From Cronobacter turicensis z3032 (lineage in GTDB: Bacteria; Pseudomonadota; Gammaproteobacteria; Enterobacterales; Enterobacteriaceae): a stretch of DNA of 64,000 nt. Where the stretch lies: assembly GCA_000027065.2 (NCBI GenBank), contig FN543093.2, positions 3,290,074 through 3,354,073 of the forward strand. Reading direction: 5' to 3'. The stretch's first letter is position 1. Each line of letters begins with the position of its first letter. The position numbers and the translations under genes are program-made. Below the pieces are notes generated by a model that was not told where the DNA came from, searched no databases, and was given only the letters and a program-made list of their open reading frames with translations. Shown piece by piece: positions 37,870 through 48,949 of the stretch.

Positions 37870-37985
37870 TCACAACCCGAAGAAGTCTTCGTGCTGCGAG
37901 TTTGAGAGACTCTGACACACCGCGCATTCCTTATTACGGAGAAATGCAACAGCATGTCTGTTTCAATTTTCAGCTTGTTCCGGAT

Positions 37986-37997
37986 TGTTAAAGAGCA
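37986..37997 (-). promoter_or_regulatory. BoxA antitermination element in the 16S-23S spacer
   Basis: The minus strand reads TGCTCTTTAACA, the rRNA boxA consensus, between tRNA-Ala and 23S. It would renew Nus-factor antitermination before the 23S gene. Confidence 0.75.
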
Positions 37998-38037
37998 AAT
38001 ACTTCGCAGTATACTCAGTGAGTACACTCTGAAGTGA

Positions 38038-38113
38038 TGGTGGAGCTATGCGGGATCGAACCGCAGACCTCCTGCGTGCAAAGCAGGCGCTCTCCCAGCT
38101 GAGCTATAGCCCC
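38038..38113 (-). tRNA. alaT: tRNA-Ala(TGC)
   Basis: A 76-nt gene with encoded CCA, beginning GGGGCTATAGCTCAGCTGGG. The anticodon loop is CTTTGCACG (anticodon TGC). All arms fold. It matches the spacer tRNA-Ala of E. coli rrn operons. The specific copy name (alaT/U/V) is not meaningful here. Confidence 0.97.
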
Positions 38114-38146
38114 ATCGTAGTTAAACCTCTTCAACTCCTGCGGAGT

Positions 38147-38223
<77 letters not shown>

Positions 38224-38291
38224 GTAGAGGTTTTGCTTCTTTACTTTCTATCAGACAATCTGTGTGAGCACGCGAGGTTGTATCTTTCAGG

Positions 38292-39833
<1,542 letters not shown>

Positions 39834-39972
39834 AAAAGTCTGATGCTCAAAGAATTAAACTGTTAGTTCGTAATGAATTAACTGTTGTTCACTTGAGACT
39901 TGATATTCATTTATCGTCCGAGGACGTTAAGATATCAGTGCCCCGAGTGCCCACACAGATTGTCTGATAAAT

Positions 39973-39983
39973 TGTTAAAGAGC
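39973..39983 (-). promoter_or_regulatory. BoxA in the rRNA leader
   Basis: The minus strand reads GCTCTTTAACA, the boxA antitermination sequence, in the leader between P2 and 16S. Confidence 0.8.
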
Positions 39984-40023
39984 GGTGCGACGCGGCTTAT
40001 AGCCTGCTGTCGCGAGGTGGCGT

Positions 40024-40051
40024 ATATTACGCTTTCCTCTTTCAGAGTCAA
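40024..40051 (-). promoter_or_regulatory. rRNA promoter P2
   Basis: Minus strand TTGACT (40051-40046), 16-bp spacer, TAATAT (40029-40024). It matches the layout of E. coli rrn P2, the weaker constitutive promoter. Confidence 0.85.
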
Positions 40052-40121
40052 GCGTTTATTTTCGCTTTCGTCTGCCTGACGGGCCGGCTCGTTCGCCGTT
40101 GTGCCGTGTCAGTGGAGGCGC

Positions 40122-40149
40122 ATTATAGGGAGTTCTTCTGCGCTGACAA
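40122..40149 (-). promoter_or_regulatory. rRNA promoter P1
   Basis: Minus strand TTGTCA (40149-40144), 16-bp spacer, TATAAT (40127-40122), then a GC-rich discriminator (GCGCCTCC), the hallmark of stringent control by ppGpp/DksA. An AT-rich UP-element-like stretch (GAAATT, CTTTTTTG) lies just upstream, as in E. coli P1. Confidence 0.9.
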
Positions 40150-40231
40150 CCCCTAATTTCAAAAAAGTTTTCGTTCGCTTAATTTCCAGGCAATATGCCT
40201 GAAGAACAAGCATCATCGCCTGGTTTATAAA

Positions 40232-40260
40232 CAAAAACGAGCCCCGAAGGGCCCGTTTTT
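40232..40260 (-). terminator. Terminator of clpB
   Basis: A GGGCCC-type stem (ACGGGCCC / GGGGCTCGT, loop TTC) on the minus strand is followed by TTTTTGT. It lies 14 bp after the clpB stop, between clpB and the rRNA P1 region. Confidence 0.8.
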
Positions 40261-40273
40261 CATATTTTGCGAG

Positions 40274-42847
40274 TTACTGCACAGCGACGATATGGTCGTC
40301 ACGCACTATCAGCTCGATAGTTTTACCGGGCACCAGCTCTCCGGAAAGGATTTGCTGCGCCAGCGGGTTTTCAATCTGCTGCTGGATGGCGCGTTTCAGC
40401 GGACGCGCGCCGTAAACCGGGTCGTAGCCGTTCTCGCCAAGCAGTTGCAACGCGTCATCCGAGATATGCATTGCATAACCGCGATCTTCGAGGCGCTGAT
40501 AAAGCCGCTGCAACTGAATTTGCGCGATAGAAGCAATATGCTGCTGTCCTAATGGATGGAACACGACCACTTCATCAATACGGTTGATGAATTCCGGACG
40601 GAAGCTTTGTCCAACCACGCCCATCACCAGCTCTTTCATGCTCGCGTAGTCCAGCGCACCAAAACGCTCCTGAATCAGATCGGAACCGAGGTTGGACGTC
40701 ATGATCACTACGGTATTGCGGAAATCGACCGTTCGGCCTTGTCCATCCGTCAGACGTCCATCGTCCAGCACCTGCAACAGAATGTTGAAAACGTCCGGAT
40801 GCGCTTTTTCCACTTCATCCAGCAGGATAACGGAGTAAGGACGACGTCGAACCGCTTCAGTCAGATAACCGCCCTCTTCATAACCGACATATCCCGGAGG
40901 CGCGCCCACCAGACGAGACACCGAGTGTTTCTCCATAAACTCGGACATGTCGATACGCACCATCGCGTCGTCGCTGTCGAACATAAAGTTAGCCAGCGCT
41001 TTGCAGAGCTCTGTTTTACCAACGCCGGTCGGCCCGAGGAACAGGAACGAACCAATCGGCCGGTTCGGGTCGGAAAGCCCGGCGCGACTGCGGCGAATCG
41101 CATTCGAAACCGCTTCGACCGCCTCATCCTGGCCAATGACACGCTGATGCAGATCCTCTTCCATACGAAGAAGCTTGTCGCGCTCGCTTTCCAGCATGCG
41201 GGAGACCGGAATACCAGTCCAGCGCGCCAGCACCTCGGCGATTTCCGCATCGGTTACTTTATTACGCAGCAGTCGCATCGTTTTGCCTTCCGACTGCGTG
41301 GCGGCGGCGAGCTGTTTCTCAAGCTCAGGGATTTTGCCGTACTGCAGTTCGGACATCCGCGCCAGGTCACCCACGCGGCGCGCCTGTTCGATGGCGATTT
41401 TCGCCTGCTCAAGCTCTGCTTTAATGGTCTGCGTACCGGAGAGTGACGCTTTTTCCGCTTTCCACTCTTCTTCCAGTTCAGAATACTGGCGCTCTTTGTC
41501 CGACAACTCATCGTTCAGCATATCGAGCCGTTTTTTACTGGCCTCGTCAGACTCTTTCATCAGCGCCTGCTGCTCCAGCTTGAGCTGGATGATACGGCGG
41601 TCGAGCCGGTCAAGCTCTTCCGGTTTCGAGTCAATCTGCATACGAATGCTGGACGCCGCCTCATCAATAAGGTCGATGGCTTTGTCCGGCAGCTGACGGT
41701 CGGCAATATAACGGTGCGACAGCGTCGCCGCCGCGACAATCGCCGGGTCAGTTATCTGCACATGGTGATGTAGCTCATAGCGCTCTTTCAGGCCGCGCAG
41801 AATCGCGATGGTATCTTCCACCGACGGCTGGGCCACAAACACTTTCTGGAAACGACGCTCCAGCGCGGCGTCTTTTTCGATGTACTGTCGATATTCGTCA
41901 AGCGTCGTGGCGCCCACGCAGTGCAGCTCACCACGCGCCAGCGCCGGTTTAAGCATATTGCCCGCATCCATCGCGCCATCGGCTTTACCCGCGCCGACCA
42001 TGGTATGCAACTCATCGATAAACAGGATGACGTTGCCTTCCTGTTTCGAGAGATCATTCAGCACGCCTTTCAGACGTTCTTCGAATTCGCCGCGGTATTT
42101 CGCGCCGGCCACCAGCGCGCCCATATCCAGCGCCAGCACCCGACGCCCTTTCAGGCCTTCCGGCACTTCGCCGTTAACAATACGCTGCGCCAGCCCTTCG
42201 ACGATGGCGGTTTTACCTACGCCAGGTTCACCAATGAGTACCGGGTTGTTTTTGGTACGACGTTGCAGAACCTGAATCGTACGACGGATTTCTTCATCGC
42301 GGCCAATAACCGGATCCAGCTTGCCCTGTTCGGCACGCTCAGTCAGATCGACGGTATATTTTTTCAGTGCCTGCCGCTGATCTTCGGCACCTTGATCGTT
42401 CACGCTTTCGCCTCCGCGCATATTTTCAATCGCTTGTGTGACGTTCGCTGTCGTGGCGCCCGCAGCTTTGAGTAAATCCGCAAGCGTGCCGCGCGACTCC
42501 AGCGCCGCCAGAACAAACAGCTCTGAGGAAATAAAGTTGTCGCCCCGTTTCTGCGCCAGCTTGTCGCAGAGATTAAGCGCTCGTACCAGATCCTGAGACG
42601 GTTGAACGTCGCCGCCGGTGCCTTCCACCTGCGGCAGGCGGCTCAGCGCCTGTTCAATATCGGTGCGTAACTTCCCGGCGTTCACGCCAGCGGATGTCAG
42701 CAATGGGCGAACGGAACCGCCTTCCTGGTTTAACAGGGCGCTCATAAGGTGAAGGGGTTCGATAAACTGGTTGTCGTGCCCCAGTGCGAGAGACTGGGCA
42801 TCGGCGAGAGCAAGCTGGAATTTATTGGTAAGACGATCCAGACGCAT
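40274..42847 (-). CDS. clpB: ATP-dependent disaggregase ClpB (Hsp100)
   Basis: ClpB extracts proteins from aggregates together with DnaK/DnaJ/GrpE. The product is 857 aa, as in E. coli. Order: Clp N-domain (~1-145), AAA-1 with Walker A GEPGVGKT near 206, a coiled-coil middle domain (~410-525), and AAA-2 with GPTGVGKT near 606. The pore loop [10 protein letters not shown] is near 250. The start [10 protein letters not shown] matches E. coli and has GGGAGGAG upstream. A sigma-32 promoter lies 40-67 bp upstream. pgeF ends 130 bp upstream. Confidence 0.98.
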   Translation of the reverse strand: MRLDRLTNKFQLALADAQSLALGHDNQFIEPLHLMSALLNQEGGSVRPLLTSAGVNAGKLRTDIEQALSRLPQVEGTGGDVQPSQDLVRALNLCDKLAQKRGDNFISSELFVLAALESRGTLADLLKAAGATTANVTQAIENMRGGESVNDQGAEDQRQALKKYTVDLTERAEQGKLDPVIGRDEEIRRTIQVLQRRTKNNPVLIGEPGVGKTAIVEGLAQRIVNGEVPEGLKGRRVLALDMGALVAGAKYRGEFEERLKGVLNDLSKQEGNVILFIDELHTMVGAGKADGAMDAGNMLKPALARGELHCVGATTLDEYRQYIEKDAALERRFQKVFVAQPSVEDTIAILRGLKERYELHHHVQITDPAIVAAATLSHRYIADRQLPDKAIDLIDEAASSIRMQIDSKPEELDRLDRRIIQLKLEQQALMKESDEASKKRLDMLNDELSDKERQYSELEEEWKAEKASLSGTQTIKAELEQAKIAIEQARRVGDLARMSELQYGKIPELEKQLAAATQSEGKTMRLLRNKVTDAEIAEVLARWTGIPVSRMLESERDKLLRMEEDLHQRVIGQDEAVEAVSNAIRRSRAGLSDPNRPIGSFLFLGPTGVGKTELCKALANFMFDSDDAMVRIDMSEFMEKHSVSRLVGAPPGYVGYEEGGYLTEAVRRRPYSVILLDEVEKAHPDVFNILLQVLDDGRLTDGQGRTVDFRNTVVIMTSNLGSDLIQERFGALDYASMKELVMGVVGQSFRPEFINRIDEVVVFHPLGQQHIASIAQIQLQRLYQRLEDRGYAMHISDDALQLLGENGYDPVYGARPLKRAIQQQIENPLAQQILSGELVPGKTIELIVRDDHIVAVQ

Positions 42848-42886
42848 AACTCCTCCCATAACAGGTCAAAATTGCTACTGGAGATT

Positions 42887-42914
42887 AAATGAGGTCATCC
42901 CTCAATTATTCAAG
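42887..42914 (-). promoter_or_regulatory. Sigma-32 heat-shock promoter of clpB
   Basis: Minus strand CTTGAAT (42914-42908), 13-bp spacer, CCTCATTT (42894-42887). It fits the sigma-32 consensus CTTGAA / CCCCATnT. Confidence 0.82.
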
Positions 42915-42976
42915 GTTAATGGCCTGAAATATGTTGAGCGTTAGTTATCCGTACCGGATCGTCTTGATTCACTAGG

Positions 42977-43705
42977 TTATATCAGCCAAATGAAACTTGC
43001 CAGACGACCTGTCGTTCTGTCGCGGCGATAAGAAAAGAAATCGTGGCTTTCGCTAAGCGTGCAGCGCTCTCCACCATAAACGGCGGTCACGCCCATTTTT
43101 GCCAGACGCTGGCGCGCCAGCAGGTAGATATCGGCGAAGTATTTCTCGCCGTGCGAGCGAAAAGCGGCTGTGGCGGCGGGATCTTTGGCGATAAAGGCCT
43201 CGCGCACTTCCGGGCCGACTTCAAAAGCCTGCGGGCCAATCGCCGGACCAAGCCAGGCCTGAATAGTGGCAGGCGGCGCGCGAAAACAGGCGACGGTTTC
43301 TTCAAGCACGCCTTCGCACAGTCCGCGCCAGCCCGCATGCGCCGCCGCCACCTCGGTGCCGGACGCCTCGCAAAACAGCACCGGCAGGCAGTCGGCGGTC
43401 ATCACCGCACAAACCGTTCCCCGCTCGCGGGTATAAGAGGCATCCGCGCGCTTAGAGGCATACGGCCCGCCGTCGAGATGAAGCACGTCTTTGCCGTGGA
43501 TCTGTTCAAGCCAGACGGGCGCGGAAGGGAAATTCGCCGCCTGATAAAAACGACGACGGTTTTCTTCGACATGTTGAGGATTATCCCCGCAGTGCGCGCC
43601 CAGGTTTAACGCGTCATAAGGCGGCAGGCTGACGCCGCCGTGGCGAGTAGAGCTACAGGCCGCGACGCCCGAAGGCAGCGGCCACTGCGGAGTAATCAGT
43701 TTCAT
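42977..43705 (-). CDS. pgeF: Peptidoglycan editing factor PgeF (YfiH)
   Basis: PgeF is a cytoplasmic enzyme that removes UDP-MurNAc carrying a wrong first amino acid (L-Ser instead of L-Ala). It belongs to the 'multicopper polyphenol oxidase'/DUF152 family. The product is 242 aa. Conserved segments: GGVSLPPYDALNLGAHCGD near 25, CLPVLF near 107, HAGWRG near 122, and the C-terminal FFSYRRD. Its start overlaps the rluD stop by 4 bp. Confidence 0.92.
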   Translation of the reverse strand: MKLITPQWPLPSGVAACSSTRHGGVSLPPYDALNLGAHCGDNPQHVEENRRRFYQAANFPSAPVWLEQIHGKDVLHLDGGPYASKRADASYTRERGTVCAVMTADCLPVLFCEASGTEVAAAHAGWRGLCEGVLEETVACFRAPPATIQAWLGPAIGPQAFEVGPEVREAFIAKDPAATAAFRSHGEKYFADIYLLARQRLAKMGVTAVYGGERCTLSESHDFFSYRRDRTTGRLASFIWLI

Positions 43706-44682
43706 AACCAGTCCACGCCGTCTTTATGGGCTTCGAAATCGGCACGCAGCGCGTCGATAAGATCGACCATATCCTGCGGAATTGGCGCATGCCACTCCAT
43801 CAGAATGCCGCTGACAGGATGATAGAGACGCAGCATCGTCGCATGGAGCGCCTGGCGGTCAAACTTACGCAGCGCCTGAATAAACGCCTCACTCGCGCCT
43901 TTTGGCGGACGCGGACGGCCACCATAAAGCTGATCGCCCACCAGCGGATGCGTGATATGCGCCATATGTACGCGGATCTGGTGCGTACGGCCGGTTTCGA
44001 GGCGCAGGCGCAGGCGGGTGTGAATCCGAAAATGCTCCATGATGCGGTAATGCGTCACTGCCGGCTTGCCCATCGGGTGCACCGACATATGCGTGCGTTT
44101 GGTCGGGTGGCGGCTGATAGGCTCGCTGACCGTACCGCCCGCCGTCATATGACCGATCGCCACCGCCTCATATTCGCGGGTGATTTCGCGCAGCTGCAGC
44201 GCTTCGACCAGGCGCGTCTGCGCCGGGACGGTTTTCGCGACCACCATCAGGCCGGTCGTGTCTTTATCCAGACGATGCACAATGCCCGCGCGCGGAACAT
44301 CGACGATAGGCGGGTAATAGTGCAGCAGCGCGTTCAGCACGGTGCCGTCCGGGTTACCGGCGCCCGGGTGAACCACCAGATCGCGCGGCTTATTGATAAC
44401 CAGGATATCGTCATCTTCATAGACGATATCGAGCGGGATATCCTGCGGCTCGAAGCGCGCTTCTTCTTCTATTTCAGCATTGATGGCGACACGTTCTCCA
44501 CCCAACACTTTCTCTTTCGGCGTATCGCACATCTGGTCGTTTACCAGCACGCGCTGGTCGAGGATCCATTCTTTTATGCGTGAACGTGAATAATCCGGGA
44601 ACAATTCGGCCAAAGCCTGATCTAAGCGTTGACCGAGTTGTGACTCGGACACCGTTGCGGTGAGTTGTACTCGTTGTGCCAT
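43702..44682 (-). CDS. rluD: 23S rRNA pseudouridine(1911/1915/1917) synthase
   Basis: RluD makes the three pseudouridines of helix 69 in 23S rRNA, needed for normal subunit assembly. The product is 326 aa, as in E. coli. An S4 domain (GQRLDQALAELF... SRSRIKEWI) is at ~17-75. The catalytic Asp is in HRLDKDTTGLMV near 139. It is divergent from bamD and followed, overlapping, by pgeF. Confidence 0.95.
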   Translation of the reverse strand: MAQRVQLTATVSESQLGQRLDQALAELFPDYSRSRIKEWILDQRVLVNDQMCDTPKEKVLGGERVAINAEIEEEARFEPQDIPLDIVYEDDDILVINKPRDLVVHPGAGNPDGTVLNALLHYYPPIVDVPRAGIVHRLDKDTTGLMVVAKTVPAQTRLVEALQLREITREYEAVAIGHMTAGGTVSEPISRHPTKRTHMSVHPMGKPAVTHYRIMEHFRIHTRLRLRLETGRTHQIRVHMAHITHPLVGDQLYGGRPRPPKGASEAFIQALRKFDRQALHATMLRLYHPVSGILMEWHAPIPQDMVDLIDALRADFEAHKDGVDWL

Positions 44683-44811
44683 ATACAGCTTCTTCGTTAA
44701 CGTTGGGTTTTACGGCTTTGCCGTTTAATATAGTGTGCTATTGTAGCTGGTCTTAATCGGGAGCTGGAACAGTGAAACTCCCGCATAACATCTGAGGAAA
44801 GTCAAAACGTC

Positions 44812-45549
44812 ATGACGCGCATGAAATATCTGGTGGCAGCCGCCACGTTGAGCCTGGCTTTGGCGGGCTGCTCCGGTTCTAAGGAAGAGGTGCCCGATAA
44901 TCCGCCTTCAGAGATCTACGCGACTGCGCAGCAAAAGCTGCAGGACGGTAACTGGAAAGCGGCAATAACGCAACTGGAAGCGTTAGATAACCGTTATCCG
45001 TTTGGCCCTTATTCTCAGCAGGTACAGCTGGATCTGATCTACGCCTATTATAAAAATGCCGATCTGCCGCTGGCCCAGGCCGCTATTGACCGCTTCATTC
45101 GCCTTAACCCGACCCACCCGAATATCGACTACGTGATCTACATGCGCGGCCTGACCAACATGGCGCTGGATGATAGCGCGCTGCAGGGCTTCTTCGGCGT
45201 CGATCGCAGCGACCGCGATCCGCAGCATGCGCGCGACGCGTTCCGCGACTTCTCGAAACTGGTCCGCGGCTATCCGCAGAGCCAGTATTCAACCGACGCC
45301 ACCAAACGTCTGGTCTATCTGAAAGATCGTCTGTCGAAATATGAGCTTTCCGTTGCGCAATACTACACCAAACGCGGCGCGTGGGTGGCGGTTGTGAATC
45401 GTGTGGACGGTATGTTGCGTGATTATCCGGATACCCAGGCGACCCATGAAGGTCTGGGCCTGATGGAAAATGCCTATCGCGAGCTGCAGCTCAATGCGCA
45501 GGCGGATAAAGTGGCGAAAATTATCGCCGCGAACAACACCGGCGCCTGA
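44812..45549 (+). CDS. bamD: Outer membrane assembly lipoprotein BamD
   Basis: BamD (YfiO) is the essential lipoprotein of the BAM complex that inserts beta-barrels in the outer membrane. The product is 245 aa, as in E. coli. The signal peptide ends in lipobox LALAGC (Cys19). TPR-like repeats fill ~30-240 (for example [25 protein letters not shown]). The gene is monocistronic with a strong terminator. Confidence 0.96.
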   Translation: MTRMKYLVAAATLSLALAGCSGSKEEVPDNPPSEIYATAQQKLQDGNWKAAITQLEALDNRYPFGPYSQQVQLDLIYAYYKNADLPLAQAAIDRFIRLNPTHPNIDYVIYMRGLTNMALDDSALQGFFGVDRSDRDPQHARDAFRDFSKLVRGYPQSQYSTDATKRLVYLKDRLSKYELSVAQYYTKRGAWVAVVNRVDGMLRDYPDTQATHEGLGLMENAYRELQLNAQADKVAKIIAANNTGA

Positions 45550-45564
45550 TCCTCGCTTCAGCGT

Positions 45565-45597
45565 AAAAAGCCAGCCCACTGGGCTGGCTTTTTTTAT
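45565..45597. terminator. Bidirectional terminator after bamD
   Basis: AAGCCAGCCC, loop ACT and GGGCTGGCTT form a perfect 10-bp stem with an A-run before and a T-run after. It serves bamD and the convergent LprI-domain gene. Confidence 0.9.
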
Positions 45598-45601
45598 GCC
45601 G

Positions 45602-46807
45602 TTACTCTCCGGTCCAGCCCGAGCCGTCGATAAAAATCACCCGGTCATCCAGCCACTCGCGCACAATGTTATCGGCGCCGTTACGGGCATTTTCCGCCGT
45701 CCAGCCACGATCTTTCTGAAGCCATTCCGCGGTCGCCTTGCGCGCGGGCTCAAGCGCCGCCAGCGCTTTTTCACGCTGCGCTTTCGGCCAGGCGGCGTCA
45801 TCCTTCCACTCGCGGATCTCGTTTTCAGACTCACGCGGCTTTTTACCCGGCTCCGCAGGCTTGAGGTAATCCTCAGGCTTAACGGACACGTGCAATTCAA
45901 ACATCCGCCAGTCCGCATAGCTGGAAAACTGGATGGTTCCGGCGCCATCGCTGGCTTTACTCAGCGCATCGCTGAACGCATCGTTGAGCGCCTTCCAGGC
46001 CGGCGAGCTGAAAATCGCGGCCTGCGGCGCGCAAATCGGCGCGGCGCCATCGCGTGAAGAGCCATACAGCGCCCCGAACGCCTCATAGGCGGCCTGGCCC
46101 TGCGCCGGGAAAATAAAGCAGTGTACGTACGGACGATCGTCATCGTTTCCGTAGTCGAGCCTTTCGATATGCATACGCAGCAGCGTCAGCACCGCCCGGT
46201 CTTTACTCTCTTTAGGGTCGCTGTCGATATCTTTCATTATGGAGTAAGCGAAATCATCATCCTTCAGACCGTCCAGGGCCATCTGGTGACGCTTGCTTGC
46301 CTCCTGCGCCGTCACGCCGCTGGCAGGCACGAAATGGTTGAGATAAACCAGCCACGCGGAAGCGAGCGGCGTCTGATACTGGCGCAGCTTATCAGCCGCC
46401 GTGGCCGGGGCTGTCGGGATAAGGCTCACCGCCGCATCGAAATTCTGCGTCGCGCGCTGTGCAATATCCTTGAGCGCTTGCGCGCGGGGTGTCATGGAAG
46501 CCGTCAGGCACGCGTTAAGCTCGTTCGCGCTACCCGCGCAGGCGTTGCGCGTTTTAAGCCACGCGCGCTGTTCCGTGCGTAGCGCCGCGGCATCCTGCGC
46601 ACTCATGCTTCCCGTCGCGCGCAGGTAACTATCATTAATTTTGCTGTCGAGCTCGCCGAGCGGCGGTTGCTGGCAGATGGCGCGCTCAACGGGCGTGCCC
46701 GCTTTATCGCAGTCAAATGACGCGGCGACGGCAGGCGCTGCGCTACAGGCGAGCGTTACACAGAACGTAAGACGGCGAAGCGCCGCCAGCCGGGAAGTGG
46801 CTTTCAT
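45602..46807 (-). CDS. Secreted protein with LprI/DUF1311-type N-terminal domain
   Basis: The product is 401 aa from the ATG at 46807, which has AAGGA 6 nt upstream; an in-frame ATG at 46861 is less likely. A signal peptide (~1-29, ending APAVAA) is followed by a lysozyme-inhibitor-LprI-type domain (~30-115): FDCDKAGTPVERAICQ, LD..Y and LRTEQRAWLKTRNAC. Cysteines are spaced as for disulfides. The remaining ~285 residues show no motif I recognise. It is not present between bamD and raiA in E. coli. Export to the periplasm is inferred; a lysozyme-inhibitor role is only suggested by the domain name. Confidence 0.72.
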   Translation of the reverse strand: MKATSRLAALRRLTFCVTLACSAAPAVAASFDCDKAGTPVERAICQQPPLGELDSKINDSYLRATGSMSAQDAAALRTEQRAWLKTRNACAGSANELNACLTASMTPRAQALKDIAQRATQNFDAAVSLIPTAPATAADKLRQYQTPLASAWLVYLNHFVPASGVTAQEASKRHQMALDGLKDDDFAYSIMKDIDSDPKESKDRAVLTLLRMHIERLDYGNDDDRPYVHCFIFPAQGQAAYEAFGALYGSSRDGAAPICAPQAAIFSSPAWKALNDAFSDALSKASDGAGTIQFSSYADWRMFELHVSVKPEDYLKPAEPGKKPRESENEIREWKDDAAWPKAQREKALAALEPARKATAEWLQKDRGWTAENARNGADNIVREWLDDRVIFIDGSGWTGE

Positions 46808-46958
46808 AACAATCCTTTTTATGTAAATGCCTGCACATTCAGGCAGGCGGTAATAACGCATTATTGCCGAAGCCGCCGTTTTCGAGGAGCTCTTAAAAAA
46901 GGTACAGGCCTGAAGTGACGGAAAAATGTTCGTAAATGCAGGATTGATGAAGCTTTAA

Positions 46959-47038
46959 ACAGGAAGGGCGATGAGGTTAACTCATCAACTATGACCGCTT
47001 TTCACGAGGCCGACAAGGGAAATCCGCCCTCTTCCTGT
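46959..47038. repeat. Nested inverted repeats upstream of raiA
   Basis: ACAGGAAGGGCG (46959-46970) faces CGCCCTCTTCCTGT (47025-47038), complementary with a 2-nt bulge. Inside lies a perfect small hairpin GATGAG-N5-CTCATC (46970-46986). The structure could be a transcribed leader, a small RNA or a degenerate element. No T-run follows directly. Confidence 0.4.
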
Positions 47039-47082
47039 CCTGACTCACAAAAACGTTTTATTGACAAAAAGTGACAAAATTA

Positions 47083-47506
<424 letters not shown>

Positions 47507-47530
47507 AAACTTCAGCGTCATCTTTTATCA

Positions 47531-47552
47531 CGCGCCTTCAGGCGCGTTTTTT
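47531..47552 (+). terminator. Terminator after raiA
   Basis: CGCGCC, TTCA loop and GGCGCG are followed by six T. It ends just before the pheL-pheA promoter TTGACA. Confidence 0.88.
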
Positions 47553-47553
47553 A

Positions 47554-47583
47554 TTGACAGAACAAAAAGGGTACGGGTACTTT
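47554..47583 (+). promoter_or_regulatory. pheL-pheA promoter
   Basis: TTGACA (47554-47559) and TACTTT (47578-47583) are separated by 18 bp. The pheL leader ORF starts 28 nt further on. Confidence 0.6.
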
Positions 47584-47610
47584 ACCGGTATGCTTATTAA
47601 GGAATCTCTC

Positions 47611-47658
47611 ATGAAGCAACACGCGTTTTTCTTCGCTTTCTTTTTTACCTTCCCCTGA
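47611..47658 (+). CDS. pheL: pheA leader peptide
   Basis: A 15-residue leader peptide with seven Phe codons ([15 protein letters not shown]). Ribosome stalling on the Phe codons when charged tRNA-Phe is scarce favours the antiterminator. E. coli PheL is [15 protein letters not shown], the same length. The ribosome-binding site AAGGAA lies 7 nt upstream. Confidence 0.95.
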   Translation: MKQHAFFFAFFFTFP

Positions 47659-47660
47659 AC

Positions 47661-47732
47661 GGGAGGCGTGTCGTCGTACAGAAAGCAAGCGAAGACGAAC
47701 TAACAGGCCTCCCACTCCGGGGGGCCTTTTTT
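47661..47732 (+). promoter_or_regulatory. pheA attenuator
   Basis: The terminator hairpin GGCCTCCC-ACTCC-GGGGGGCC plus a T-run lies at about 47706-47732. GGGAGGC at 47661-47667, right after the pheL stop, can pair with the GCCTCCC arm of the terminator. The layout is that of transcription attenuation. Confidence 0.88.
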
Positions 47733-47755
47733 ATGGTTATACACAAGGTGGCGTT

Positions 47756-48916
47756 ATGACTGCGGAAAACCCGTTGCTGGCCCTGCGCGATAAGATAAGC
47801 GCGCTGGATGAACAATTACTCGCCCTGCTGGCGCAACGCCGAACGCTGGCCGTTGAAGTGGGCAAAGCGAAACTCGCCACCCATCGTCCGGTCAGGGATA
47901 TCGATCGCGAGCGCGATTTACTGGAGCGGCTGATTAGCCTTGGCAAAACCCACCATCTCGACGCGCACTACATCACCCGGCTTTTTCAGCTGATCATCGA
48001 AGACTCTGTTCTTACCCAGCAGGCGCTGCTCCAGCAGCATCTTAACCAGACCAATCCGCACTCCGCCCGTATCGCGTTTCTCGGCCCGAAAGGCTCTTAT
48101 TCGCACCTGGCCGCCCGCCAGTACGCGGCCCGCCATTTCGATCACTTCATTGAAAGCGGCTGCGCGAAATTCCACGACATTTTCAATCAGGTCGAGACCG
48201 GCCAGGCCGATTACGCCGTGGTGCCGATCGAGAACACCAGCTCCGGCGCGATTAACGACGTCTACGATCTGCTGCAACACACCAGCCTGTCGATTGTCGG
48301 CGAGCTGACGCTGCCTATCGATCACTGCGTGCTGGTCTCCACCTCCACCACGCTTGAGAAAATCGAAACCGTTTACAGCCATCCGCAGCCGTTCCAGCAG
48401 TGCAGCCAGTTCCTCAAACGCTACCCGAACTGGAAAATCGAATATTGCGAAAGCACTGCCGCCGCGATGGAGAAAGTCGCGCACGCCAGCTCCCCGTATG
48501 TCGCCGCACTCGGCAGCGAAGCGGGCGGTGCGCTGTACGGTTTGCAGGTGCTGGAGCGCAACCTTGCCAACCAGACGCAGAACATCACCCGCTTTGTGGT
48601 GCTGGCCCGTAAGGCAATCAATGTGTCCGATCAGGTGCCGGCGAAAACCACGCTGTTAATCGCCACCGGCCAGCAGGCTGGCGCGCTGGTCGAAGCGTTA
48701 CTGGTGCTGCGTAATCACAATCTGATTATGACGAAGCTGGAGTCGCGTCCGATTAACGGCAACCCGTGGGAAGAGATGTTCTATCTGGATGTTCAGGCGA
48801 ACCTCCACGATGCCGCGATGCAGCAGGCGCTGAAAGAACTTGCGGAGATCACCCGGTCGATGAAAGTGCTGGGCTGCTACCCGAGCGAAAACGTGGTGCC
48901 GGTCGATCCGGCGTAA
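47756..48916 (+). CDS. pheA: Bifunctional chorismate mutase / prephenate dehydratase
   Basis: PheA converts chorismate to prephenate and then phenylpyruvate, the committed branch to phenylalanine. The product is 386 aa, as in E. coli. The AroQ chorismate mutase domain is at ~1-95 ([20 protein letters not shown]), the dehydratase at ~104-285 ([29 protein letters not shown]), and the ACT regulatory domain with the Phe-binding [10 protein letters not shown] and ESRP at ~299-376. Expression is set by pheL attenuation. Confidence 0.97.
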   Translation: MTAENPLLALRDKISALDEQLLALLAQRRTLAVEVGKAKLATHRPVRDIDRERDLLERLISLGKTHHLDAHYITRLFQLIIEDSVLTQQALLQQHLNQTNPHSARIAFLGPKGSYSHLAARQYAARHFDHFIESGCAKFHDIFNQVETGQADYAVVPIENTSSGAINDVYDLLQHTSLSIVGELTLPIDHCVLVSTSTTLEKIETVYSHPQPFQQCSQFLKRYPNWKIEYCESTAAAMEKVAHASSPYVAALGSEAGGALYGLQVLERNLANQTQNITRFVVLARKAINVSDQVPAKTTLLIATGQQAGALVEALLVLRNHNLIMTKLESRPINGNPWEEMFYLDVQANLHDAAMQQALKELAEITRSMKVLGCYPSENVVPVDPA

Positions 48917-48921
48917 CCAGA

Positions 48922-48949
48922 AGCGGCCGGAAACCCGGCCGCTGTTTTC
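48922..48949 (+). terminator. Terminator after pheA
   Basis: AGCGGCCGG, loop AAAC and CCGGCCGCT form a 9-bp stem followed by TGTTTTCA. It overlaps the stop codon of the convergent lactonase gene. Confidence 0.8.

Noticed and set aside
44771..44795. Sigma-E-like promoter (GGAACAG ... TCTGA) before bamD
   Set aside because: The spacer is 18 nt, longer than the 15-16 nt usual for sigma-E, and the -35 is incomplete.
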